Source: Amoebophrya sp. A120
Lineage: Eukaryota > Sar > Dinophyceae > Syndiniales > Amoebophryaceae
Assembly (NCBI GenBank): GCA_905178155.1
Contig: CAJINV010000003.1
Location: forward strand, 6,508,570-6,572,569
Length of the DNA stretch: 64,000 nt
Direction of reading: 5' to 3'
This document shows positions 9,377 to 20,719 of the stretch, piece by piece; position 1 is the first letter of the stretch, and every line of letters starts with the position of its first letter. The notes beneath the pieces were generated by a model. That model was not told the DNA's origin. It did no database searches and saw only the letters and a list, made by a program, of their open reading frames with translations. Both the position numbers and the translations under genes were made by a program.

Positions 9377-12300
9377 ATGCCGCTCACGCGGAAAGACCGG
9401 ACGCACCACACCGGTGCGTCGAACCGGGAGACGCACTGGAAGCCGATCAAGGGCGTGCCCACCGACTTCGATGGGACGATGCGAAGTACGCTCCCGCGGG
9501 AGTACAAGTACCATCTGAGCCGAAACGCGCCGCTCATGCAGCTGTCCGGGGAAGCGAACACGGATTTCGAACAGACGCTGGCGGGGGCGGGCTACCGCAA
9601 GGGCGAGACCCTGACCGACACCCAAACAGAGCTGTTCAACCAGACCCGGGACCTGAAGCTGTCCGCTAATCTAGCCACGCGGCAAAGAGTACTGGAGGAC
9701 AGTTTCAAGCCACAGGCGTCGGCGGGCGGCGAGAACGCCGACGCACTGGATTCGTCGCAGAAAATGCCGGACGTGCTGCCGTCTTTCCTCAGCTGCCGCG
9801 AGAAGCAAAAGCTGCCGCTTGGCAGCGAGCTACTCCCCAGCTCTCCATCCAAGATTTCAGCTCCGAAAATCGAGTCCATGAAGGCAGTTGCCCCGAAATT
9901 GCCTCACGACAAAGCACAAAAGCTGCTACCGGCACTGCAGGTAAATTCTTTGTTGGCATGAAAAATTAATATATCTTCTATTAATTCATACATTCACCTG
10001 CCAATGCCACTCTTTTTTTAGATTTCACTGAGCTTTTTTGGCTTTTCTTTGTCTTTTTGCCGGAGTGACAGATGATTCGTCGTGTCTGGTTGTGTAGGCA
10101 AGAAAGTGAACTTGAGTGTTGTAATTTGTCAAAGAAATAGGATCGATTCAACATCAACTCGATAAACAGAAAAAAGCTACCATGCGTAAGTCTTCAATAC
10201 AAAGTACACCTAAACGCTGCCTCAGGTTGGGCATCATGTCTTGCCAGGGACTGTGCAGAGTTTGCCGCGATGGAACGCGCGCAGTTGGTGGGAGCCTCTG
10301 GCTTTAGAGATGCAGCCGAAAATCAAAGACTACGAAGCTTCCTGTGTTTGGAATGACATGGACTCCCACTACCTAAAACGCAGGAAAGGTCAGGACTACC
10401 TGTTTCGGGCCACGCGAACACAAGCGGAGGCCGATGCAGAGAACGAAGAGGCAGCGAAGCGAGACCTCAACCGGTTGGAAGAATACTACCCGAGGCGTAT
10501 CCGGAGTAAAAATGTACCCACCTCCAGAGTTGTCATGCATAATTTGCATTAGCATTGCCAGAACATGAACATGTCTCATGCGGTTCCCCATGAGAGGTAT
10601 TTTCGAGTCGTATTTTGAAATTTGTCATGCGCCAATCAGCACAAGAGACAACCATGCGGAGCGGGTACTACTAGCTCAACACGACTACAACAATGTGGAG
10701 CAGAATTAGGCATGCGTGATTCCCAGAAGTTGTTCACTTGTGTAGCAGAAATTGCAAATCTTGACCACCACTATGGGTTGGTGCGTTTTTACACAGGAGA
10801 AGGCGCGAGTTGGTGGACTCCGTGAAGCGGCTGGAGCCCGGAAACGACACGCAGGTGCGACCGGTTTATCTGCCCGATTTCGCTTACCTGCTCCCTGGCC
10901 GTACCAACGCCGAAATGAAAGCCCGCGTCGAGCGTCTCCGCGGTGTGCTCAGACAAAAGTAATTCTTGACGACTTCTTTGCGCGTGTCGATGTCGTTCAC
11001 GATATGATGCGGTTGATGATGCGATCGCGTTTCCTTTTACAAAGAAGTACGAAAGAGAAGAAAAGACACAACGAACTGTCACACTACAGTGAACACACAC
11101 GACAAGAATGAATTTGATTTTTTTTTCGTCTCAGATACGGTGGTCGACCAGGACTGAACAAGGTCTTTCGAGCGTTTGCCAACGTGAAGCCGGGGTTCCT
11201 CCTGCCAAAAGACTTCCACAACGTTCTGGACAGCATGGGCATAAAAACAGAGATGCGCGAATGCGAACTACTCATCCAAGCCGTGGATCGCACGGAGAAA
11301 GGAGCCATCACATTTTATCGTAAGGTAAAATCCCCCCTCCCCATATTGAAAAGGTATGTTTTCGAAAATTTGCGTAGCTGATTTGAGGTCACAAATCACA
11401 TCTGTGTTGCAAGAAGAGAACGGCAGAAGCTTCCGCCCCATTATGGAAGCGGTTTGTCATGCTGTTGAGCCAACATCAAGGACGCTTCTCATGCTAAGCG
11501 CCTAACTCAAAGCATCTCTGCTCAGGCTTGATATGGGTCTGCAGTCCTCTCTAGCAAGACAGATTTGATTTGTGTACTCAAATACAGCAACACACATTCC
11601 GCTTTCGATATGGGGAAGGGGGATTTTTCCTCACAATACATTTGAAGAGTTTGCAGATCTGGTAAGCTTATAATAATAACTATTCAGAAATGAGTCATGG
11701 GTGGCCTATATATATAATCTATAGGGGGCCTCTTAGAAAATTTTTCTAAGAGAAATTGCTTAGGCGGTACCACTTAAGAGAGCTCCTTAAGAGAGCTCCT
11801 TAAGGGAGCGCCTTAAGAAGCTTCCTCAAGGAGCTTCCTGCAGGACGGAGATAGCTTGCTTCAGGAAACAGCTCGAGCCGTGCCCGTTCTCGCTGTCGCT
11901 GCGAAAATGTGACTGGCAGCAGCTAGCGGCCATCGCTTTATTTTGGCGAGCGAAAAAAGTGCGACGCTACGCTTTCACTGACTCGGGCAAAATGATGACC
12001 AGAGGTGAGGGGCGAGCGTGAGGCGACGAGTGGCGTGAGGGCATGAGATTTNNNNNNNNNNNNNNNNNNNNNNNNNNNNNNNNNNNNNNNNNNNNNNNNN
12101 NNNNNNNNNNNNNNNNNNNNNNNNNNNNNNNNNNNNNNNNNNNNNNNNNNNNNNNNNNNNNNNNNNNNNNNNNNNNNNNNNNNNNNNNNNNNNNNNNNNN
12201 NNNNNNNNNNNNNNNNNNNNNNNNNNNNNNNNNNNNNNNNNNNNNNNNNNNNNNNNNNNNNNNNNNNNNNNNNNNNNNNNNNNNNNNNNNNNNNNNNNNN

Positions 12301-15300
12301 NNNNNNNNNNNNNNNNNNNNNNNNNNNNNNNNNNNNNNNNNNNNNNNNNNNNNNNNNNNNNNNNNNNNNNNNNNNNNNNNNNNNNNNNNNNNNNNNNNNN
12401 NNNNNNNNNNNNNNNNNNNNNNNNNNNNNNNNNNNNNNNNNNNNNNNNNNNNNNNNNNNNNNNNNNNNNNNNNNNNNNNNNNNNNNNNNNNNNNNNNNNN
12501 NNNNNNNNNNNNNNNNNNNNNNNNNNNNNNNNNNNNNNNNNNNNNNNNNNNNNNNNNNNNNNNNNNNNNNNNNNNNNNNNNNNNNNNNNNNNNNNNNNNN
12601 NNNNNNTGCTCATCCAAGCCGTGGATCGCACGGAGAAAGGAGCCATCACATTTTATCGTAAGGTAAAATCCCCCCTCCCCATATTGAAAAGGTATGTTTT
12701 CGAAAATTTGCGTAGCTGATTTGAGGTCACAAATCACATCTGTGTTGCAAGAAGAGAACGGCAGAAGCTTCCGCCCCATTATGGAAGCGGTTTGTCATGC
12801 TGTTGAGCCAACATCAAGGACGCTTCTCATGCTAAGCGCCTAACTCAAAGCATCTCTGCTCAGGCTTGATATGGGTCTGCAGTCCTCTCTAGCAAGACAG
12901 ATTTGATTTGTGTACTCAAATACAGCAACACACATTCCGCTTTCGATATGGGGAAGGGGGATTTTTCCTCACAATACATTTGAAGAGTTTGCAGATCTGG
13001 TAAGCTTATAGCGTCTAGTAGTTCTTTTGAAGTATTGGTATTCATTTTGCTCGACAGCTGTGAACTTGTACATATCAAGTCTCTTCATGTTTGTTCTGGC
13101 ACAGTTGTGGTCTAAATCGCTACGTGTACCTACGTCTACATCGATATCCACCTGCAGTTGGTCTTGTTAATTAAAGAAGCGCTATTGTTTACTTCACGAC
13201 GAGTGGCATTCTTTATTTCGCGCTGATATGCGATATACCAGATTTACTCGCCACTGATCGAAGTGGGACGGGGGGCAGAGGACGCGGTGGAAAGGCACAC
13301 GCAGGCAATCACGCAGAACATTCTGGATATCTTGGTGGAGCGGGGTCCTTACCTCGGGAAAGCATTCTGTGACGTGGACCCCGATCGAAACTACTTCATC
13401 AGCAAAGAGCAGTTTACCAATGCTCTGGGAACCGCCTGCAACCACCTCTCGGACCAGGCCATTGACTTTTTGTGGGCCGCACAGTTCCCGATTTCGGGCA
13501 ACAACGAGGACGTAAACGCCATGTCTGCCGTTATCGAGAGCCAGCTTCCTGCCGTTGCGCCGATCGCCGTAGAAAGTGGAGACAGGCAAGCAACAGAAGC
13601 GGCGCCAAGTATACTGTTGTTTGACCGGCCCTTCCGATATGAAAAAGTGAAGACACGCGAATAAATGCACGACAACATCGGGTCTGTTCATCATCTCTTT
13701 GTAGGAAGCGTAGGAGTGCAAGCGCTTCATTTTCTCGGCTGCTACTTACTCAAGCTATTTTCATTTTGTTGGTTGCCTGAGCGTGTGCGTTGTTCTTATT
13801 CTTTTTCTTTGGTGATACGCGCACCGTAGCTAGAATTTTGGTACGTCCTCCACTTCAGGGCTTTGCAACGGATAGGATAAGACATGAATCGTAAAAATTC
13901 AGGGCCATCTACTGTGGAAGTCGGAACACAAGGGTCGTCCCCTTCCAAGGTGCCACCGGAGGAACGTCTGGAGATGCATTTCACTACGCAGACAAAGGCC
14001 TTCGACAAAAAGGAGAAAGCTGCGTACGACGCGAGGCAGGAGAAACGGAGGCAAAAGATGCGCGAACAGAAGCTGCCGGCAAATCCCTACCGCGATAAAA
14101 TCGACTGGACGCTGTTTATGAAGCAGCTTACCGATTACGTGATGAGCATGAGACCCATGACCCCGGTTTACTACCAGGTTCGTATCTATATATTCCTAGT
14201 TTTCATTTTGAAGCCGTCGCTAATCGTGCATGTGCTGTTATTTCTCGCCCATTTTTCTGCAGTAGATGTGGTTGTGGATGTGTTTGGAAAGGGGAGTAGA
14301 GCGAAAATAGAATCCTAGAATTGTATCAGGGAGGAGATGCGAACTTCGCTATAGAAAAAAGTGACAGTGAGCAAAGTAAGACGATTCTTCATCTTCTACG
14401 AAGGCCTTTTACAATCTTTTCCAACACTGACAGGGCAAAAAGCGGCACTATGATTTGGTCCAGCGGACCGCGGCGCTGACGGGTGGCAACATCCCCGAGC
14501 TCGATCTGAATCGGCCGAACATGGACGCAAAAACGCAGATACAGATTGTCGCGGACAAACTCGTGATGAAGGAGCGCAATCTATCCAACATGCCTTCCGA
14601 GGCCGCGATGCAAACTGTCAACTACAACGAGGTTATCCGCACCAAGGCCTACGCGGCACGGCGGGCCATCTATCACAATATATCCAAAGATCGCTTCAAG
14701 TACCTCTGCAACAATTACGAGCAAATACCGAGGCAGGTGATGATAGACATTCTGTTCAACGAGATCGAAAACCCGGGCAGTCAGCGGCCCTACGTCAGAC
14801 CAGGTACACCTTTTCTTTGTTGTACTCATCACGACGTGGAGGTGCTACACGCACGCTTCATTCTTGTTGGACGAAAATTTAAGAAGGTCTTCTGCTTTGT
14901 CTTCGTGCTCCGTGGCAGGAGTAGACCACAGAAGTACGGAGGCGTCTATGCAAAAAACTTACGAAGGAAATAGCACCAGGCTAATCCCCGTGAGATTTAT
15001 TTCACTTATTTGGACCACATGAATTATCCCAGGGGGCTCACTTCCCGACGGCTACCAGTCTCCGCGCGCCGAGGTTCCCGAAATCGAGCGTGTCCGCTAT
15101 AACCTGCCGAGGTGTTACAATCTCAAGCGTTACAATAGAATATGGAAATCTGTGAGGCAAGAGTGCAGGTGGATCTAGCCTACTCCCAGAGCATTGCGCA
15201 TGACAAGTTCTCGAGTCCCAAACCGCGCTACACTCTAGCGAAATTTCCATTGCAGAAAATGGAACACTCTGCGAGTCTGTCTTCATGCTCATGATGCAAA

Positions 15301-18300
15301 ACAAAATCCAGACTCTATTGCAAGGCGTGCGATTGTAACACCTGAGGAAGCCATATCCGCGACCCCGAACACGTTGCAGAAATCGCGAAGGCCGTTTACG
15401 GTCCAACGGTTCTGGAGCCGAAGGGCCGCAACAAGAAAGCGGCACACATACTCTGCCAACCCGCTGACATAGAAGCTTGGGTACTATTATCTAAGAGAGT
15501 GTCTAGCAGCTTTCTTGACGTTTTCGTTAAAGAATGTTGCAATGATTTTTTGGGCGGAAGATGGTGGCTAGTGCAAGGCTGAGCCTTTGTCGTAGATGAA
15601 CTCGTACTAGTACAGGAGCAGCAGCGGCCAACAAGCAGCTGTACTGATAGTTTCTTTGTGTGTGAAGTTCTCATCACGGTGCACGTTGGAATGAAGTGCC
15701 TACTCGGCGAGCATTTTCTCTTTCGTCAGACATACAGATAAATTTAACTGCTAGGTTGGGTGCGAGTTCGGAAACAATGGCGATATGGTGGCACCGGTGC
15801 GTGCGTGGAACTTGATCGAAAAGCAGAATGAGGACCTGTTGCTATCGGCTGCAAGCACGTCTGGATCTGGATGGAAGCACGCAACTTGCGTCGCAGATTT
15901 TGACATGGCAGTAGAATGTTCTGCTGTTGTTGTACAGCAATAGGTCATGACAAGGCTCTCCAGCTTTACTGCAGATTTCTTCGTAAATCGCATGTGCATC
16001 CGGATCCGCATGACGAAGTGCCCTCCGCCACGATAAAAAAACTCGCCTTTCATGTTCTTTCACCATAGGGCTCCTGATTGACTTTTAAAGTTTGAATCAC
16101 AAATCCAGATCCAGCCATATTCGCAATGCATAGCTTGCGCAGTTCGACGATTCGAAGGACGGCTTAAACAGGGCACTGCGGCAGTTGCGGCCGCTTCGGC
16201 AGCGGCCAAAGGACAGTAGTCTCGACGAGGTCGAGCGCAAGCGATTGGAGACCGAGGACGCTGGCGAGGCACGGACCTCAGCGTCCTCCACACAGGACAG
16301 GCGTCGTGAGAAAGAGGAGGCGGCAATGCAGTATCAGGAAGACCTACAGCCCGAACCCGCCTACCGAAACTATTGGCAGGTAGATGGCGGCTTAGCTTTA
16401 TCTTCAAGGAGACGTCGTGTTGCGATTCTAGACCCAGACCCTGTAGTCCCTGAGTGGACCGGAGGGAGGGTGCCACCGTTGGGGTGCGCGGCGTCAGAAT
16501 CTATCATGCGTCGAAATGTGTAAATGTAATATGGATAAATATTCTTTGTGACGTACTTCTGTTCTGCATCAGCGAGTTGGAGGATAAGAATGCATGACAA
16601 AAATTAGGCCCGGTTTGTGATGGAGCTGATTGCGGATGGATTGGAAAAAATGGAGAATGGTGCGAGCGGCAAGTTACGTTCGTACAAAGCGTTCAAGCGA
16701 CTGGACCACGACAACGACAATTACATCACGCTGAACGACTTAGAAAGATCTTTCCAGCAGTTCAAAATTTCGTACACGCCCGAGGACGTGCACGCCGTCT
16801 TCTCGGAGCTCGACACTGCGGATCGCGGATCTGTCGGTATCGGGCAATTTAGCCGGAGGTAATGCCACAGAGATATTCGGTCATGGACCTGGTGTAATCC
16901 TAGAGTAGGTATATGAAAAGAGCAGTTTTTGATTGTGAATCTGTAGACGAACAACTCCACTTTGTCCACAGCAAAAAGAAAATGAACTACGCGCACTTGT
17001 TGGACCTGTGGCGCAATGTCGTTCAAACAACCTTGATGCCCGCTGGATGCATTTGTATCAGCTGCAGATTGAATTTGAATTTCGTCGATAGAAAAACTTC
17101 AGTTACTTTTGAAACATGAATATTACAATCAGGTTTCTTACTTTCCAAGGGAGTCTGCTTGATAACATGCAAAAACCAATCGCGATGGCGGCGTTTGATG
17201 GGACTTACCAAGAGAAAAAAATCCGCCCCGAAATACTCAAAAGAAGACTTTGTATCATGCTGGATCTGTTGCAACAGGTCAGGATTACTGCAACAAGTTC
17301 TCACTGCAAAGAGGCAACACCGCAGGGCTTCTGTAGCACCACTCTATGTAGAAGTAGGTAATTCCTGAGCCTGACTTATAATTATTCGCGGCTGTCCGTC
17401 GCTGTTTGCTCGGCAAAAAATAACAATAAGCCATGCCCTACTGCTAGACCGCGTCATTCTCTCGCAGGCTAAGAATGGGTCTGCGTTGCCTTTTCAATCG
17501 TCAGAGCGGTGCAGTGTATGTATACAAAAAGAAAATACAACCAGGCTAACCGGGGGCATTCATAATTCTTGCGAGTGTGCAGGGGTGGGCCATGGATTTT
17601 TTCCCACGATAGACCAGCGCCCTACCGCGTAGGTCCGGTGGTGGAGCGGGAACGGGCCGAGGCAGCAAAGCGCGGCGACGGGCTCCAGGTGGTCGACCAG
17701 CCGATGGATGCGATGGGATCTGACCCAGGGGAAGTAGGGACGACACCCGTTGCTGCGGCAGATCCGGGACAAACCGAAGCCGGGCCGGACCAGCGAGAAG
17801 AACCGGTATCACAGCAGCACGAAGTAGAACAAGCCGCTGCGCCGTCTTCCCAGCGTTCTGCCGCGAATGCGGACAACAGTCCCGTTTCCGTGACGGAGTC
17901 TGCGCCCGCACCGGCGCCGTACGAGCAGGGAGCCTTACCGGAAGACGACGCCGCGATCTATCCAGGCGAGCCACCCTTCACGGGGCGTTCCTCGCGAGCG
18001 GGCGACTATCGGATGAAACCCCCGCGGTACAGCATGCTGGGGCGGCGTTACGGCAGCATCACGCAGGTGATCAAGGCGCGTACGGATCGGTGGAAGGCCA
18101 AGAAGCACGAACTGTACACCACGCTGCCCCCGTAGCCCTGGGAAAAACAGTTTCACTGTGAAGCTATAATGTAAACGACGAGTGTAGCACTCAAAAGGTT
18201 TTATTTGTTTTGCCAGACAGTATCTCGCCCACCTAGAGGCGAGCGCACATGTTGTTTTGCCAGGACTGCAAGAAAGGGCATTAATTTTATTGCACGCGTC

Positions 18301-18762
18301 TCCTCCTAGGGAGCGCGCGCGGCAGATTTTTGTTGTGATGCGTGACGATAAACTTCTCCTGCTGCAAACTGTGCTAAATCATCACAGTGAAACACAGCTT
18401 TTCTGTACGATACCCAGGGGCGATACGAGCGCACGCAGTACCCGGAAACCACGCACGTGACGCAACCCATCCCGCACGAGAGCATCGCGAGTTACCTGCC
18501 CGAAGAGCGCCGCTTCAAGACCATGTCTTTGGCGCACAATGTGTACGCAGCCCCGGACCCAGAGGTGCCAGCCCGCATGGACCGACTGAAGTCGATGGCG
18601 ATCCGCGATTTTAACGTCCGCCGCATCCAGCACCGGCAGGCCGAAATTTCGCATCGCCAAGCGCTGGCCGAGGAGGCGGCGCGCGAGTTCGAGGAGAAGC
18701 GCATCGCCCGAAAAGCGCTCAATCAGCTCAACTACGAGCGGAAAATCCGGGCGACCTACTAG
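9377..18762 (+). CDS. Large multi-exon EF-hand protein
   Basis: I assemble about 15 exons: 9377-9940, 10226-10497, 10806-10958, 11135-11315, 11644-11661, 13242-13608, 13913-14177, 14434-14803, 15033-15110, 15347-15480, 16143-16379, 16608-16858, probable pieces near 16970-17025 and 17154-17277, then about 17583-18135 and 18418-18762. Most junctions are GT-AG and in frame; 10498-10800 and 11316-11638 are introner-like insertions. EF-hand-type loops are visible: DRTEKGAITFEEF (restored only after removing the element), DVDPDRNYFISKEQF, DHDNDNYITLNDL and ELDTADRGSVGIGQF. The C-terminus is Arg/Glu/Gln-rich and helical (RIQHRQAEISHRQALAEEAA). Multi-EF-hand proteins of this size in flagellates are often axonemal (EFCAB6-like), which is inference. 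Whether the 17.6-18.1 kb exon ends the gene or joins the last exon is unresolved. Confidence 0.75.
10498..10800. mobile_element. Introner-like element, family B
   Basis: The element starts TATCCGGAGTAAAAATG and ends CGTTTTTACACAGGAGA, which are imperfect inverted repeats shared with the copies at 20889 and 45468. The 5-bp direct repeat AGGCG flanks it (10493-10497 and 10801-10805). Removing it plus one AGGCG joins EEYYPRR to ELVDSVKRLEPG in one frame of the EF-hand gene. No slide within AGGCG gives GT-AG (the closest is GC-AG). Confidence 0.88.
11271..11672. repeat. Left copy of duplicated contig end
   Basis: These 402 bases recur at 12609-13010 with no difference I can see. The copy covers exon, family A element, tiny exon and the start of the next intron. 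The sequences diverge only after 11672. It is most likely unmerged contig-end overlap across the gap. Confidence 0.85.
11316..11638. mobile_element. Introner-like element, family A
   Basis: The ends are inverted repeats: 5' TATCGTAAGGTAAAATCCCC and 3' GGGATTTTTCCTCACAATA. The 5-bp repeat CATTT flanks it (11311-11315, 11639-11643). Excision with one CATTT turns GAITFYRK into GAITFEEFADL, completing a canonical EF-hand. An 18-bp exon remnant follows, then a GT-AG intron. The same element is repeated at 12654-12976 because of the assembly duplication. Confidence 0.92.
11673..12051. other. Intron-side sequence before the gap, with short palindromes
   Basis: This tract is absent from the right-hand copy. 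It contains repeated short palindromic units around CTTAAG and GAGCTC (11760-11840) and an inverted repeat CTTAGAAAA/TTTTCTAAG near 11731-11753. No coding signal is seen. It may be an alternative haplotype or an inserted repeat. Confidence 0.5.
12052..12606. other. Assembly gap, 555 N
   Basis: Unsequenced gap inside an intron of the EF-hand gene. Frames that run through it are artefacts. Confidence 0.99.
12609..13010. repeat. Right copy of duplicated contig end
   Basis: Copy of 11271-11672. From 13011 the intron continues to the acceptor at 13241 before the exon beginning IYSPLIEVG, so this copy carries the continuous gene structure on its 3' side. Confidence 0.85.
15111..15342. mobile_element. 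Possible introner-like element, family E
   Basis: The ends GGTGTTACAATC and GATTGTAACACC are perfect 12-bp inverted repeats about 230 bp apart. They lie between the exon ending VRYNLP and the exon reading SHIRDPEHVAEIAKAVYG. Joining in the required frame needs a GG-AG or GT-GG intron, not GT-AG. Its termini differ from the TATC/GATA type and no clear 5-bp duplication is visible. Confidence 0.55.
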
Positions 18763-20719
18763 CGCACAGGGAGGACGACAACCATCCACGGTGCCAGTGT
18801 TTGCTGCGGTCGCGTGGAGCAGACGTAATTTCTTAGGTTTGTTTAGTGAAATAAGTATGATCTATAGATGACTTACTAGCGCGCTGCAACCTGCTGTGAT
18901 GCTGATGACAACAGATACCTGCAGCTGCACATGCAAAAATCCTCTTCTTCTAATTCCATCGAAAACAAAGCGAAACCGCTCTGCGGAGCCAATCCAAAAT
19001 TTATCAGACAGTAGTACGAGCAGATAGAGATTATGAAGTTAAGTAGACTAGCACAGACAGTTGTCGGGAGACTTAGACAACATTAGACGATATTTATTAG
19101 ACACCCAGAAGCAATTTCTTCAGTGAATAGGAATACGATACCGTTACAGAGGCGAGCAGAGCTTTGATGACACATCGCGGACGAGTCAAAATATAGAATC
19201 AATCTAGATATACTTACTAGCTTACTTTGTAGTTATCGAGCGCAGACGGAGACGCATGATATTATCATCTAGCAAATGTTGAGGCAGCATGTCGGGTGGC
19301 AGCAGACCCACAGCATCTTTGGGCACGTATAATTATGAATGTTTCCAGACACATCGCATTAGCAGCCACTGAAAATGAGCCCGCGTAGCGTTATGCTTGG
19401 CGTCAGCAACACTACAAAGAAACGGCTGTGGTGTCATTCATCTGACGTAACGCGACCGTTTTGTCGTCGAGTTTACACAACTCCGATCTGACGATCTGAG
19501 ATGCAGCTGCGTCAGGAATGAGCTTAGGAATAGTGATGATCTTGGAGACTATTCTATGTTGTGCCAAAAGAACTCCACCGACGATTTGCGACACAGTCAA
19601 CGCAGTTGTATAAAGATGTTTCCAGACTATACTACAGGATCTTCGAACTTGATGGCTGACAATGTTTCCTGTTTCTGTGAATGCCTATGGTTGCCGTGTA
19701 TCATGCTGCAAAAATCTGCCTTGAAATTATGCATGTGAATGTTTTTCGATACCCTGTACCATTTAGTTCTGGAAAGAAAGAATCTTCAAAATCAATTGCA
19801 TTAACTCGATTGATTCATTGCTAATATGCAACTGAAGAATCAATGCCGTGAGCGCATCAGAGATCACAGTCTGGTGGTCATTTGTTGTTCAAAGCTGGGC
19901 TTCCGTGGTAAGTAGGTCTCGAGGGAGTGTGGGGACGGAATTCGTTGCCTGGACGCGCGATGAGGGTGTGTGCTCATATCAATACGAATCTGTACGAGCA
20001 CTTGTTTCATGGGTGAAAGGGGGTCGGACCTGGGAGTCTGATCTTTCATTGTTGTAAACTTACTGACGCACCATATGCTTTCATTGTTGTAACTCTCTTA
20101 AATGTCCCGCTTCCACGGTGGAGGGAGAGGACAGCGAAGAAGGCTGCGAGAAGCAGGAGACTTTTCGTTATCCGCACGGGGGCAATAGAAGGTGACTATA
20201 GGTCATAAGAGAAGAGGACAGTATACTAGACCCCCCAGTTGGGTACATCATCATCACAACATTGAAACTGCACAGAAAATAATGGAAAAACAGCTTCAAA
20301 TTGGCGCCGCGCGGGGATGATCACATACTGATACACAAAAGTAGAAGATGAAGAGAGTTGTGTGGGGTGAACCGAAGGGGAGAGAGGATCACTATAAATT
20401 TTGGAATCTGCAGCTTCATCGGGTCCTACTGTGATTGAAATGAGAGCACGTTGCACAAACTGACTGTGACGAAAAACGCGACCCTGCATCCGAGCCTGAA
20501 GTTGGAGAATATCTTGTGCATGTTTTTACGATGTATCATATTTGAATTTATCTGGCTGCACTGGCTGCGAATAGTAGTCGGGTAGCTATAATAGATAGAA
20601 GCTCACTAGGACTAGACCACAAGCTCACTACAGAGGTACTGTTCTCCCGTTGAAAAGAGTTAACAGGGTCTTCGAGGAGAAGTCGTGTCGCTCGTACAAG
20701 AAGAGGCAAGTTTCACAAC
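18763..20719. other. Intergenic region, no gene seen
   Basis: About 2 kb without convincing coding frames. Small frames near 19.4-20.5 kb on both strands have no motifs. The region holds the 3' flank of the EF-hand gene and the 5' flank of the hemerythrin gene. Confidence 0.45.

Noticed and set aside
11967-12779. Frames of 207-270 aa across the gap
   Set aside because: They consist mainly of N.
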